Shown here: one piece after another, positions 1-12,845 of the stretch | Layout: each line of letters starts with the position of its first letter | Position numbering within the stretch: position 1 is the first letter of the stretch | From: Halichondria panicea | Lineage: Eukaryota > Porifera > Demospongiae > Suberitida > Halichondriidae | DNA length: 64,000 bases | Assembly (NCBI RefSeq): GCF_963675165.1 | Contig: NC_087378.1 | Coordinates: 124,001 to 188,000 of the forward strand | Reading direction: 5' to 3' | Translations under genes and position numbers: made by a program | Notes under the pieces: generated by a model | What the model was told of the DNA's origin: nothing | Seen by the model: only the letters and a program-made list of their open reading frames with translations | The model's database searches: none

Positions 1-1482
1 CATGCAGATGCTGCCCCAGGCCAAAGCCATACAAATCCAAGACCACCCAACTTCATATTTATCCTCGCTGATGATCTTGGCTACGGAGACGTTGGTTACA
101 ATGGAGGTAGGGCACACACCCCTCACATAGACACACTCTCGAGAGGCCCACACAGTGCAAGATTCAACCGTTTCTACAGTGGCGCTCCAGTTTGTACGCC
201 CACGAGAGGAACACTGTTGACAGGACGCAACCACAACCGTTACTGTCTCTGGAAAGCAAACACTCCCGGGAAAAAGTGTCGCTCCCGGAGCGATGACTTT
301 AACTGCCCAGCCCAAGTGCTCTTACCGGACTCTGAAATTACAGTCGCTGAAATTCTCCAAAAGGAGGGCTACCGAACGGCTGTATTTGGAAAATGGCATC
401 TTGGAGATCTAAAACAGCTGCCTGGAGGAAAACTGCCCTCGAGCCCAGGAAACAATGGATTTGATGCATGGAAAGTTACAGAACGCTCTGCTCCCACCTC
501 CACTCCAAACTGTGCCTGTTTCGACAAGTCGCTATGCAACCTGGGCCATTACTCGAGTATTAGCCCACCCCCGTGCACCAACTATCATTCCCGCTCACCA
601 GGTTCTGACACACTGACAGCACACGCAGAACCTATACTCAAAGATGACTCAGAATTTGTTGTTGATCTGTTTGAAGAATTCCTACAAGATGTTGTTTCAA
701 GTCAAGAAACAAAACCATTTTTTGTTTATCTACCACTTCATGGAGTACATCAACGATTCATTGCAACCTCTCCATATGATTCTCCCTACAAAAATAACTT
801 AACTCTTAGTACAGAAGAAATTGATTATTTTGCTACCGTAACAGCCATTGATAGTGCAGTTGGGAGAGTGAGAGACATGCTTAAAGCATACAACCTGAGT
901 GACAATACGATGCTCTGGTTCGCAAGTGATAATGGACCAGAAAACGGGACACCTGGCGAGACAGGTGGCCTCAGAGATAGGAAAGGAAGTTTACACGAAG
1001 GTGGTATTCGTGTTCCAGGCATAATCGAATACCCAGCCCTAATGAACACTAATTTAGTGTCGGACATCCCTATAATTACAAATGACTTCCTCCCCACAGT
1101 GTGCGATGTATTGAACATACCAGTACCCACAGACAGGCCGTTAGATGGCATCTCAATTCTACCCTTCTTGAGTAAAGATGCCGAGAAACGAAATTCAACT
1201 ATAAAATGGGCATTCAAGATCAAAGGAGATTTCAATCAAGGACGATACAGTGCTGCTATACTGGACGATAACTATAAACTTGTTGCTAACTATTCGAAAG
1301 GAATTTTTCAGAAAGCAGCCTTGTATGACCTCAGTGTTGACAAGAGCGAACAATCTAAGATCAACTTTTTGCTGAATTATAAAGAAATGAGCATGTATAC
1401 AAAGCTAACGAAAGAACTAGAAGAATGGAGACAGTCAGTGGAACACAGCGCATCAGAATGTCTTAAAAAACAAGATACTTAA
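1..1482 (+). CDS. Arylsulfatase (type I sulfatase), 5' end outside window
   Basis: Hydrolyses sulfate esters, probably on glycans in the lysosome or outside the cell. The frame is open from base 1 and the start codon and signal peptide lie upstream, so 493 codons are visible. Near the N-terminus is the metal-binding ADDLGYGDVG segment. The sulfatase signature CTPTR has its Cys codon at 193-195, the residue converted to formylglycine. The second signature GYRTAVFGKWHLG follows. Later come the metal ligands SDNGPE and the active-site lysine region RDRKGSLHEGGIRVP. A Cys-rich insert (NCACFDKSLCN) sits between the catalytic halves. No intron is visible in about 1.48 kb, unlike every neighbour. 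It resembles the ARSB/GALNS group, but substrate cannot be read from sequence. It converges on CCT7, with 330 bp between stop codons. Confidence 0.9.
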   Translation, partial: HADAAPGQSHTNPRPPNFIFILADDLGYGDVGYNGGRAHTPHIDTLSRGPHSARFNRFYSGAPVCTPTRGTLLTGRNHNRYCLWKANTPGKKCRSRSDDFNCPAQVLLPDSEITVAEILQKEGYRTAVFGKWHLGDLKQLPGGKLPSSPGNNGFDAWKVTERSAPTSTPNCACFDKSLCNLGHYSSISPPPCTNYHSRSPGSDTLTAHAEPILKDDSEFVVDLFEEFLQDVVSSQETKPFFVYLPLHGVHQRFIATSPYDSPYKNNLTLSTEEIDYFATVTAIDSAVGRVRDMLKAYNLSDNTMLWFASDNGPENGTPGETGGLRDRKGSLHEGGIRVPGIIEYPALMNTNLVSDIPIITNDFLPTVCDVLNIPVPTDRPLDGISILPFLSKDAEKRNSTIKWAFKIKGDFNQGRYSAAILDDNYKLVANYSKGIFQKAALYDLSVDKSEQSKINFLLNYKEMSMYTKLTKELEEWRQSVEHSASECLKKQDT

Positions 1483-1812
1483 TATAATTATGCTATCATT
1501 TTTTTGATTCATACTCCTCCTCTCACGATACATGCCAATCAACTATAACATAGAAACAAGCAGGTGTCCCGGTGTGTTAATTATGTGCTAATAATTGCTC
1601 AAGATTATTGTCATTGTGCGTTCTGTTGTTTTTTGATTCCTTAGTGTTCATAATTATTACAAATTAAAATCAGCCATAAATTATGTCTTGGTTTATAATA
1701 CATCAAAGACAGAGAGGGTCATAGTTAGACATAACAATATGTGTATATTGCACAGTACTTCAAGTCTCATTGAGCACACTAAGGACAGCTATGTAGCTAT
1801 ATAGTCGAATAC
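1483..1812. other. Convergent 3' intergenic gap, sulfatase/CCT7
   Basis: AT-rich spacer between the two stop codons, presumably holding both 3' UTRs. I see no further coding potential in it. Confidence 0.6.
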
Positions 1813-4800
1813 TTAACGAGGTCTTCCCCTGCCACGCCCCCTTGGACCGGGTAGAGCGGCGGTGGGGTCATTACCTCCGGAGCGTGGGTTCTTTATTGTC
1901 TCGTCAACAGACAGAATGAGAGCAGCTGCCTCCGAGGCACCAGTAAGAGCGTTGATCTTTACCATGGCAGGTTCCCACACAAAAGCCTCAAAGTTGTCAG
2001 CAATGTCTTCTCGATTGATGTCCACACCAAACCATTTGAAACCTGCAGTAAAGGAACAGACAGCTTTACATGACAACACTACCTCATACAGTCGCATATA
2101 ATATTAAAGAACACGTCAGAAGCATGCAGGCATGTGAAGTAAGTGTACCCAACAATATGTAAGTATTCCATTCACGAAGTCAACCATATGTGTGTTGTAA
2201 GCCAGCTCTAGGTACATGTATAGAGAAAGCAGTTACAGGATGCAGAAAGGATGTTTGGCCACAGCCTATAGTGGTGTTATCAGAGCAAACACTATCCATC
2301 CTTGTGAAGATGACACACAGATAGAAGATCAAAGCCCACTACAGAAACTCATCTATAGTGGAATTCAAATAGCACACACACACACAAACACACTCTATTT
2401 AGTACCTTCATATTCTTAGAAAAGAGCAGGGGGGAAGCTCAAGCATTGCAGGGGCACACACATTACACTGAGAGTGACTGACCATGCAGTACTCTATTGA
2501 GAAGTCCATACAACCTAATTCCTACATAATTGAGGGTACAACCATTACCAGCTGTTCCCACGGGCCACCTAGTAACAATCATCCTTTTATCTCCAATGAA
2601 TATGCTCTGGCAAAGGCTGTTCAGAGTCTTTACAGGAGTACTATATTACAGCTTTAAAATGTTATTGCTTTGATGGACCCCACAATTCATGAACTTTCCC
2701 TAACCTCTAACCTTTGGTATGCTTCTCTCTGAGTCTGTTGAGGATGTTGGTAGAGTCGAAGCCAGCGTTGTCACACAGCTGTCTGGGGATGATTTCCAAT
2801 GCCTTGGCAACGGCTGTTATGATCAGCTGCTCCTTTCCAGCCACCGTTCGAGCATAGTCACGTAAATACTTGCTCAGCTCCAACTCAATAGCTCCACCAC
2901 CTGCACAAGTAGTACATATGATACACAACAGTTGAAATGTGCTGTGCTGTGAATACATATAAAGCTACTACACACATACATGTCATGTCATGTCCTGAGG
3001 CTGTTTGCAACACAGGTGGTCTTATACACTATGGGGGTCTTATACACTATGGGGGTCTTATATACTATGGGGGCTACAGGTTGGAGCCGCCTCATACATT
3101 CCACCACATTCAGAATGTCCCTACATACATAGTGTATTTATGGTAGGGGGGTGGAAACCTGACACAGGTGTGTGGTCAACTATACCCACCATGGCAACAG
3201 GGATGGAAACAGGGGTAATGTGGAGTAAGGTGTAGGGTGTGTCCACATTACCACTACTATTTACACAGTATCTGCAAGCCACTAGGCAAGAAACCTGAGC
3301 TAAGGGGCTGGGCAGATAGGGAGGGATATACCTCACAACATCCATTATCATAAAGTTGTTCCTCTTAGTGGGAGATATAAAATCTAGAGTAGCCAGTAAT
3401 GAAAGGAATTGTTAGAGTAGCTCAATATTACTAGATAATGAGGTACTGAGCTAGGTACATGACATTGCTACTGCTTGCATGTATATAAGCACAGATATTG
3501 CTAGTCTAAGAGAACAGAGTCACTACCCACGCCCACACACCTGCAACCACAGCATCATTCTTGATGGTCCTCCTCACAATCATAATGGCGTCATGAAGAG
3601 ATCGTTCTGTCTCCTCGATGAACTGTTCAGCCCCACCTCTCAGAATCAGGGTACAAGTCTTTGCCTGAGGGCAACCAGTGAAGATGTTGTACCTGTGGAA
3701 CACAGAGGGAGAGACAAGTAAATCCCATATAATAGGCACTATTACAATATTGGAACTGTGTGGTGTTATTCATATCTCTAGCAATCTTTTGGCAAGAGCA
3801 ACAAAGCCAGAAGGTGAGCTACAGTCTTGATGATCCTTACCAAATAGCAAGCTACATGTATAATTACATGGCTTGTATGGACGGACTATAATATGTAGTT
3901 ACTCGGCAATAACTGGTACAATGTGTGTGTGTGTGTATGCAGAGTCCCTGACCTATCCCCTCCGATCTGCTCCTCCTGGAAGAGCTCACACGTCCCGAGC
4001 ACGTCCTCCATGAGACCGTTGACTGAGGTCTGGATGGCCCCACCACATGCCTTCATTGTCCTCCTCAGGTCCTCGTCCACCACTCGTCCAGCACAGAATA
4101 TGTCCCTACAAGTACAGGCAATGGTATGTGATACTAAAAGACAACAGTACATTGATTAGCCTTAGGAAAATATATTATTATTTTGGGTCCAAGACCAATA
4201 TCTAGTCGAAACATATCCTGTATGACCAGAGTAGAGCTAGGGGTACATAATGCATCATAATGCATCATAGTGCATCATAATGCATCATAGTGCATCATAA
4301 TGCATCATAATTATGCTTGCTCTATTTTGAAATGGGAACTTCTAAGCGTGAGTCACTAATAGTGAGTGTGAGTGAGTGACCTACCTGTCTGCAAAGTACT
4401 GAGTGGCTACATCTCCGATGGGCAGCTTAGAGAGCACCACTTTAGCTCCACTCTGAACTATCTTGTCCAACTTGTCATAGAGGATCTTCCATTCAGCGTC
4501 CACCACCTTTTGGTACTCCTATGGGAGGGTGGGGGGGGGGTGACTGTTTTTGACAAAATGGCTATAGCCTATGGTCTTTCCCGAAAATGATAAATTAGGG
4601 CCCGTTTCAAATTTGATAATTGAGCATACTATCTGAAAGAGCTTCTTCTAAGCTTTCATAAAATCATAAATCGTTGAAATTGGACCACCAAAACTCCTAG
4701 AGACGACTTTGCATAGTACTAAAAAAAATGCAAAGGAACTAGCGTTAGCCAGCAAGCACACAACATTACATTGTGCAATTACCTCCACATTCTCAATCCT

Positions 4801-4953
4801 GAGTTCAGCATTTTCTTTTTCTGCCTTCAACTCGAGCTCGACGTTCAGTAGCACTATCTTGGGATAGTTGAACTTCTTACGTTGCATCTCAAAGCCAGCG
4901 TAGGAGAAGGTCTTCTTAAAGGCCACTCCATCAATCAGTCGTGATTCCTGTGT

Positions 4954-4984
<31 letters not shown>

Positions 4985-6602
4985 TATGAATATCACAAAA
5001 GTACACACTAATTTTAAGTCTAGTAAAAACTAACAAGTTTTAGGACTTCAAACTGAGTAATTATGCCACATTACATTACAATTGACCTACCTCCAGTGAT
5101 CCTCCCTGCACCTTCTTAATACCAATCATGTTGAGGGGAAGGAGGTCATCCAGGAGAGACACAGCATCCACCACCATATTGGAGAAGAAATCCTTCTGTT
5201 GGGCAATCAGCTTTGAGCTCATTGAGGTGGCAGCACACTTGAGCAGCAGACTACGCTGTTCCCTGCACAACAACATAGGTCACTTAACAAGACAGTTGCT
5301 GGCATGATTCCGATATCTCTATCTCATACACGTAACAACCAGAGAAGTACTCTTGAGTTCAGTGATGACAACAATATGAAAGGAAAGGGGCACCCCCTTT
5401 TCATCAGTGAAACTAACCCCCTCCCCACACCCACCCACACACTATACAGACATTACTCACTGTATATTATCCGTCTTGACTGTGACAGCAATCTCTTGGA
5501 TCTTCTCCAGCGCTAGTTGAGTGGCTTTGCGTATTCCTCTAACAATGATCTGAGGATGCACGTTGTCCTCAATAAACGGTTTGCATTTCCTGAGAATCTC
5601 TCCAGCCAACAGCACCACAGACGTGGTACCATCTCCCACCTGCACAGGGGGGGGGGGGGGGGGGGAGGAATATATTATACAGTCAGAATCCTATTAGGAA
5701 TGAGTTGTTTGTGATTTATGATTCCAATTGGCTAAATGGAAGTGAATGACTCACACTATAAAAGCATATACCCTTAGAACAATAGAGATTATTATTATGC
5801 CTACACAGCAATATCATTGACAACAATAGGTAAGGCTCATCAAAGTAGCGAGTACTTTACCTCAGCGTCTTGTGACAAGGAGATGTCCACCAGAGTCTTG
5901 GCAGCAGGATGGACCACATCCAGCAGCTTCATGATGGTAGCTCCGTCATTGGAAATAGTCGTCTTGCCTACAAAAAAAGGGGTCACAAATAAAGTATAAT
6001 TATATCACACTTCTGGTCCAAATCAGAGCATCAGTGTATAAGATGCTCACATGGGAGCAGTAGCATACATGCAAGCCAGGTCTGGCAGTGCATCAATAAT
6101 CAAAACAGCCTATACTTGCAAACTTTAAGGGCTTGGAAGAATGAAGTCCACAGTACTTCACTGTGTATAGATTAGTATACATAGATAACCAGGAAAGCAG
6201 TTATCTCCTCAAGCAATCAACGATCATCCCAATAAATGTATTTTACATCTCATATTTAACCGCATCATCATTACACAGATTAACCCATCTACGACTCATT
6301 CTGGTTTAACCCCCTTCAGCACCGTTTCCGTCCACTATGAGTTTGTCCATGCCCCGAGGGCCCAGAGTGGAGGCCACTGCTCCTACTATCACCTCACACG
6401 CATTGATATTGCTGATTATCTGGGGTACTCCCTGAGACGTGTCTGTCCCCTGCTTCAGCAAGATGATGGGTGCATTCTGGGACATTGATACAGAGAGGAC
6501 ATTATGACAGTGGACAGTAGCAGCCACTAATTCTACTAGTTACAAGTCTCAGATCTACTCAGTAGGTATCACAGAAGCACGTAGACTTTCTGCCCTCACC
6601 AT
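1813..6602 (-). CDS. CCT7: T-complex protein 1 subunit eta (CCT7)
   Basis: One of eight subunits of the cytosolic CCT/TRiC chaperonin, which folds actin, tubulin and other proteins using ATP. Exons in transcript order: 6602-6600, 6476-6323, 5967-5861, 5639-5461, 5262-5091, 4947-4783, 4518-4385, 4105-3953, 3692-3541, 2900-2712, 2042-1813. Together they encode 545 aa (human 543). Group II chaperonin motifs are present: [28 protein letters not shown] and VVAGGGAIE. The C-terminus is GRGRGRPR, as in other eta subunits. The first coding exon is the ATG alone (AAGATG then GTGAGG). The alternative start MSQNAP inside exon 2 would need no splice. Two acceptors follow pure C-runs. A CACGTG box lies 68 bp upstream of the ATG. 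Confidence 0.96.
2990..3080. repeat. Short 18-bp tandem repeat (3 copies) in CCT7 intron 9
   Basis: Three head-to-tail copies of an 18-bp unit containing cttatacactatggggg. Purely intronic. Confidence 0.7.
4245..4312. repeat. 11-bp tandem repeat (tgcatcataa) in CCT7 intron 7
   Basis: About six copies of an 11-bp unit alternating tgcatcataa and tgcatcatag. It lies between exons 7 and 8 and has no coding role. Confidence 0.7.
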
Positions 6603-8719
6603 CTTGGTAGAATTAGAGAACTTGTGAGTATATAAATGAGAAGAACCTTTTCCAGAGATTTGATACAGCCACGTGGTTTGTATGTAGCGCATGCGAGTTG
6701 AGCTATCGTGATCGTGCCCCACCCCTTTTTCTGCAACTAGTGGGGCGTGCAGCAAAAACGAGGGAGGAGTTCAATATGGTTGAAGTATATTCATTAGTAT
6801 TATAGTCTCTGTACTAAAGCTATAGAAATCTTACTAGGGACCACTTTTGATGTGAGCATGCTGTATACACCCTGCTGAAAAATCAGAGCTTATTTCTCAG
6901 TCTCAGAGCTTGCAAGGAATCGCTACTGTTGCAGAAGCATCAAAGATTAGCACATCTCGCGCAAGAAGCCACTAATTTACTGTCTGCAAGCCATAACATC
7001 AGAAGAAACCTTCTGAAGTGAACCACCTTACTACAAGACAGAAAATGGTGGGCGTGTGTTTGTGTGTGTACTTTACCACTAGCTAAGTGCTTACTACTAC
7101 TATACTACTAGCTCTATGTAAGCTTTTGCATGGCTGATTGACCATTTGTACACTGAGGCTTGCTTTTGGGGGTGGGCCTCAGGCTGTTGTTCACTGAAGC
7201 CATGCTTTGGTGTGGAGCCATTCAGTAAGCATTTGGTTACTGCGATAGAAGTGAGCTTGAAAGCAATCTGGGATTCAGTTACCAGTGTTCCCTGAGCTAG
7301 CTAGCTCAAAAACTGACCAGCTACAAATCTATATAGTGTGTTTGCCGATTGTTTGACTGCTCATTTTTCGCAACACAATGTTTGTAAACTTTACAATGTA
7401 TGGACTGGTCCTTTTGTACATGCAGCCTCCATTTCCCCTGAGCTTTAGCACTAAACAATATAAAATATTTAAGTGCAATAACTAATCTCAACCCGATATC
7501 TACCATACAGTTTTGTACGGGTTTTCAATTGTACCCTTAAAACCAATCAACACAATGGTATCATGAATGATGCCTAAGGCCATTCATACGACTGTACACT
7601 GTCTTCACTTGCAGTATTGATCAGTTTATACTTTTGGGAGAATTAATATAATCTCTGTGTTGATTAACTATCTGAGGGTTGATCTAACTAGTACCTTGCT
7701 CTTATCATCAATTCCACTTGTTTTCCTAAACACCTTTTCGGGGAGGTTTTCAGTATTTAGTAATCTAAAAAGACTGTTGATAAATTGATGATAATAGCAC
7801 TTTAAACTGTACCGAGCATTATCTATCTACTTAGATCTCTAACGTTTACGTTTACGATAAGAAAAATGAGTCTAAAACAAAAATTATTCCCAAGGGCATC
7901 ATTAATACAATGAGCATCTACTTTCCCTTTGTGTTAACCAAAGTATAACATTTTCTCTGAACATTACTAAAATTTAAAGCACGTACAATGACACATTTAA
8001 AAATACCACAGTTCACATCAAAGACACATTTCTTAATCTGGTAATCTCATGGGACCGAATTCGAACAATGCGGTGGGCAATTCGAGGTTCTCTGGTTATG
8101 GTCCTCCCCACAACATTGTGTAGAGCACAATATGCATCCACACACACACACCCAGTACATCCAGGCATGTATAATGTACTACCATAAGAGTTAATCAGTA
8201 CTATCTCTGCAATACAATGCCTTTGGTCAGTCCTTCTTTATCAACCAGACTAGGATGAACTAGCAAGTGAGGGATATTTTGGCTTACCATTCCAGCTGTT
8301 TAATGAGCTGATGCAATTTTTATAACTTGCAGGGGTCCGGGTCAGTTCTTGTGGCTTGCACAAATAACCACGGATACTCGATCTGACCACTCAGACACAA
8401 TATTAAACATGTTGTTGTTGATTGTATACAGATTGTTAAAATGACATGTATTGGGAAAAATTGTAATCTTGGAGTTGGAATGCAATGAATAATAATATCA
8501 TCACCATTTTGGTATTAGTGTGGAGGCAAGGTCCGAAACATGAGATTGCACACAGTGCTTACCCCGAATTAACCCACAGTTGTATGCAACATTCTCTGAA
8601 TATAAATTCATACTTAAAAGGTAGACAGTAGGAAGGAAACGAGCTCTAGTGTATTCCCTTGTTCCATTAGGGTTCATCCTTCATAATAATTATGTAGAAT
8701 TTGATCTTGCAGAGTTTCC
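6603..8719. other. Divergent intergenic region CCT7/EBF
   Basis: 2.1 kb between the CCT7 and EBF start codons, with no conserved protein segment on either strand. An acceptor-like tract (tcttgcag) just before the proposed EBF exon at 8713 suggests an upstream non-coding or N-terminal EBF exon somewhere in this region. I could not locate that exon. Confidence 0.6.
6670..6675. promoter_or_regulatory. CACGTG E-box, CCT7 promoter
   Basis: Canonical palindromic bHLH-ZIP site (GCCACGTGG context) 68 bp upstream of the CCT7 ATG. It is one of a set of such boxes in front of the housekeeping genes here. Confidence 0.6.
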
Positions 8720-11700
8720 ATGGTAGCGAACACGGGACTTCCCCTTATCTCAGTCCCATCAGTGATGTCACTGGTTTGGTCTCCGCAAGCCCAACAGGAG
8801 GAGTGGGGGACATCACAGACCAGCACCTGCACATCACGACAGCAAGGTGAGTCATCATTGTACACTATGATCTAATAGCAAGTCGTTAATTATATGAGTT
8901 TTAGCTGGCTACGTTAATGAGAGAGTAGCTACGTGTGTAAGGAAAGTGCTTCAACATTCCTAGCTGTAAAGTTGATACCGTTATATTGGGCATTCTTAGA
9001 GGTCCTTCTACAAGAAGTAAGTCAAAGGGAAGTTTTGTGGTGAAATGTCTGTAACTGGGGTGAAACTTGTGGGCCTGAAATCAGATCATGGATAACATTA
9101 CAAGCACATTTTACCACAACATTACTTTGTGGGATGACTTGGTGTAAATATGATTGTAACATCAACATTAGAGCAGATCTAAATGCTACTACAAAGACTC
9201 CATTAACTTTATTAGTACACTATGTTATGCATGGTATCCTTTGATTCTCCTCACTGCACTGCAGAGCTGACCCTCACCATAACCTGTCCGTGGTACACTT
9301 TGAGAAGCAGCCACCAGACAACATGCGGAAAAGCAATTTCTTTCATTTTGTTATCTCCCTCTTTGACCAAAACCATCAAGCAGTGGAAGTCTTGAAAGCG
9401 TCTTTCAAGGACTTCTGTGACACCATTGAAGTGAGTGCACATAGTCATCTCTTGAGAGCACGTAGTCATTATAACTTTGTTCAACCACAGAACGGGCAAG
9501 AGTACAGAAATGGTCTAATTTACAAGCTCTACGTAAGCTACAGCGACGGTAAGTTACTGTAATGTATAGTATAGATAGATTTACCTATTGTGTTTTATTA
9601 TAGGTGTCCAAAAAGAAGAAGAGTTACATGTTCGTCTGATCGATTCAAGCACCAAACAGGTATTATATAATTACCTATTTATGACTCCACTCATACCTTT
9701 GACCTTATATAAGAGCACATGACAACCTATAAGCATTTTAATTATAACTAATGACAATCGGCAAGTATACACAGGAAAGCTGTGACCTCTCCCTCCCCCA
9801 CTCACTGTCTACATTAGCCACTAATTGCACGCATACTGGACACGACTTGATACTTCTCGTGTTACTCACAATCAAAACCATGAATTTGCATAACTCTGGT
9901 CACTCTCCAATAGCTCATCCCCTACGAAGGAACATGCAAAAACCCAGACTTCAGGCGAGTGCTCCTGACTCATGAGCTCATCTGCAGTCGCTGTCTCGAG
10001 CATCGATCTTGTGGAAACAAGAACGACACACCCTCTGATCCGATATTGATTGACAGGTAACTACAGAGAATGACTGATTTTGTTTATCTATTCATTTCAT
10101 GTGTTTACAGGTATAGGCTGAAGTTTTTTGTCAAGTGTAATCAAAACTGTCTCAAAAATGCTGGTAATCCTAAAGATTCTCGGAGACGCTTTCAGGTAAT
10201 TGCATACAACAGTATATGGTGTATCACATGATTTGTGGGCAGCTGGAGCAATTAAGCTTTTAAGTCTAGACAATTTCCTAATTCATTTCCATACTTATAA
10301 ATTATGCACTCTATACTAGATAATTAGACCATAATTATACTGACTATTATGGTTGCAGGTGGCTGTATATATTCCACCGAACAGTGACACTCCCATCGGC
10401 TGTTCTGACGCCATGTTTGTTCACAACAACTCCAAACATGGACGGAAGGCGAACCCAGTGTTGTACCCAGGGAGAGAAGCTATGGTGGGAGATGGTAAGA
10501 GGCGTGAGTATAAAAAAAATTATACGTATATATTGAATACTGTACTTAATATCAAGCATGCAGCGTAAATTATATTATGACATCATTCCTTGTGCGTACA
10601 GGGAAGCCGTACATCATCTCAGTACACCCCCACGAAGGCTGGACGACAGGGGGGTCTAGCGTTTGCATCATTGGAATGAACTTCTACGAGGGAACTGAAG
10701 TTGTGTTCGGGACACTGCCTGCTGCCTCGGAGGTGAGCTAATGTAATTGGAACCATTTTAGAATATTCACCACAATATCTACCACAGCTCATCAGCCCGT
10801 GTGCCATTGCCGTGAAGACACCTCCCAGTCCTCGGTCAGGAGAGGTAGACATCACACTTGTCTATCAAGGATCGCAATACTGCATAAATAACCCAGGAAA
10901 ATTTGTCTATCTAGGTAAGCATAATCAATGCAAGACTTACGCCTATAGTACCTGATTAAAGCAGTACTACTGTTGTTGGTTTCCTAAGTATCTTGTTATC
11001 CATACACCAGTTTGTGGTTAGCTGTTTTGTCTGTCTGTTTCATGGACAATAACTTAAATTCCCCAGCCAATATCCATGCTCAATCATGCTTGCTTCCTGA
11101 CCCCCACAGCTCCTGATGAGGCTCATTTCGAACACAATTTCGCACGACTAGAAAGATTACTACGAAATCCTGAAGAGCCTGATGACATTCCAAAGGTACA
11201 GACAATAACACACAATTGTTTACATGTGTGCTGGTACAATTAGACATTTCTCTCATTTATGTATTTTCATCAAACAATTTTAGACTGACATTTTGTTCAC
11301 TTTCAGGACATTCTGCTCAAGCGAGCAGCTGATGCCTTGGAAACCTTCTACTCCCTACCAAGGCCTAACTACAGTAGTGGAGGTGGTGCTGGCCCTCTCA
11401 CACATGGCAACTACTACCTCAGTTCTCCTGCATTGTTCACTGTTGCTCCACAGCAGATGCAACAGCATCCTCTCCTATCTCCAAACAGAGGCAAAATGAA
11501 CGCCCTATCAAGCATAGAGGGTGGGGACACGAGTAACACTAACGGAGTCAGTCGCTGCAGTAGTGGCGATCAGCCGGTAGGGGTGGAGGGAAGTGGACAA
11601 CACTTCTTCAGTTTCCCCACGACCCAAGGCTTGGGCCAAGCGGACGTGAAAATTGAGCATATGTCGAGTATCCACAAGCCCAAACCAGTCACCCCTGGAG

Positions 11701-12845
11701 GAGTGTATCCGGTCGCTATGCCATTTCTACAAGTGGCTCATATGCCTCAGGGCATGTATGGTTACCCGTCCAGCAGTGGAGACATGAATGGATTCATGGC
11801 CAGCAATATGGGCGAACACCACGAGAGCAACAGAAACAACAACAATAGCAATATTGGATTTGGCCATCCCATGGTAGCGGCCGGTTGGCATGGAAACCCG
11901 ATCCACCTCATTCCTCCCTCCCCTCTCTTCATGGCACCAACAGGTACATATTTCAGTAAGTAGCACAAACAAACAAAAAAGTGCCTAATGAGTATAATTA
12001 TTCAGTTTTTATAATGAGTATGTTTCTGTGTACAGCTTCCCCTGGGCCACTGCCAATCACTCCCAATGGTCCTGGAGGCTCAACGGTGTTTAATTTTCCA
12101 ATGATGTCACCAGCTAAACCAATGCGCTCAGTGTTGCAAGGCAACAAAGGTGGTAAGAGCAGCGACGGTCTCCTTCATCCTGGAGGAGGAGGAACAATCA
12201 ACTATCAGCAAACTATGCTTGCAGGTACGGTTACCTAATAATATTAATAACAGCTATAATAATATTATAAGTGATATAAACTGCATCCAACTTAAATTCC
12301 ACCCTCATTTACAATCATTGTACGCATTGCTACTGCATGCTTTTAGAGAACTCCCCATTTGTCCATACCACTGCAAGTATTTGCTGTGCATGCTAGCTGT
12401 GTATAGTTGGGCAGTCACTGATATCAGTATCATCTCTGTAGCACTGCCCTCTCCCGGGATGCCTGGTACTTTCGTGTTCCCACCGTCTACTCCAACAAGC
12501 CTCATTGCCCCTATCAGCCTGCCAGGTAGGAATAAACACATCAGCACTGTGTCACTTAATATATAAATTACAGTAAATTATGCAGTGTGAGCAATGCACA
12601 TACGTATACCTCATTGTATTATGCAGTGTGAGCAATGCACATACGTATATCTCATTGTATTATGCAGTGTGAGCAATGCACATACGTATACCTCATTGTA
12701 TTTTCCTCTGCACTACACAGACTTGACTACCATGTCTGAGGCTGTCACTACTTCTGTTTCCTTCGTCTCCACTGCACCAACAACACAGCAATCTATGGCA
12801 GACATGGAGGCACCCTTGTCAAAGAAACGAAGAGGCTCCCCCTAA
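8720..12845 (+). CDS. EBF: COE/EBF (Collier/Olf/EBF) transcription factor
   Basis: Nuclear DNA-binding factor of the animal-specific COE family. Exons: 8720-8846, 9267-9430, 9491-9548, 9604-9659, 9914-10056, 10111-10195, 10359-10494, 10602-10732, 10788-10914, 11110-11195, 11307-11943, 12036-12224, 12442-12525, 12721-12845; 715 aa. The DNA-binding domain (about residues 53-250) opens with [20 protein letters not shown]. It carries the COE zinc knuckle H-x3-C-x2-C-x5-C at about 155-168 and [17 protein letters not shown]. An IPT/TIG domain follows (about 257-342). The HLH has one helix 1 (FARLERLL) and one helix 2 ([15 protein letters not shown]). The C-terminal half is Ser/Gly/Pro-rich transactivation-like sequence ending in a KKRRG basic patch. 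The first exon is the least certain part: it joins in phase only by using a GAG acceptor at 9266, and its sequence is not conserved. Confidence 0.93.
12582..12704. repeat. 41-bp tandem repeat, 3 copies, last EBF intron
   Basis: Three near-identical 41-bp units beginning tgcagtgtgagcaatgc, ending just before the acceptor of the last EBF exon. Confidence 0.85.

Noticed and set aside
825-1235. 136-aa minus-strand frame opposite the sulfatase
   Set aside because: Shadow of the real coding strand; no recognisable motif.
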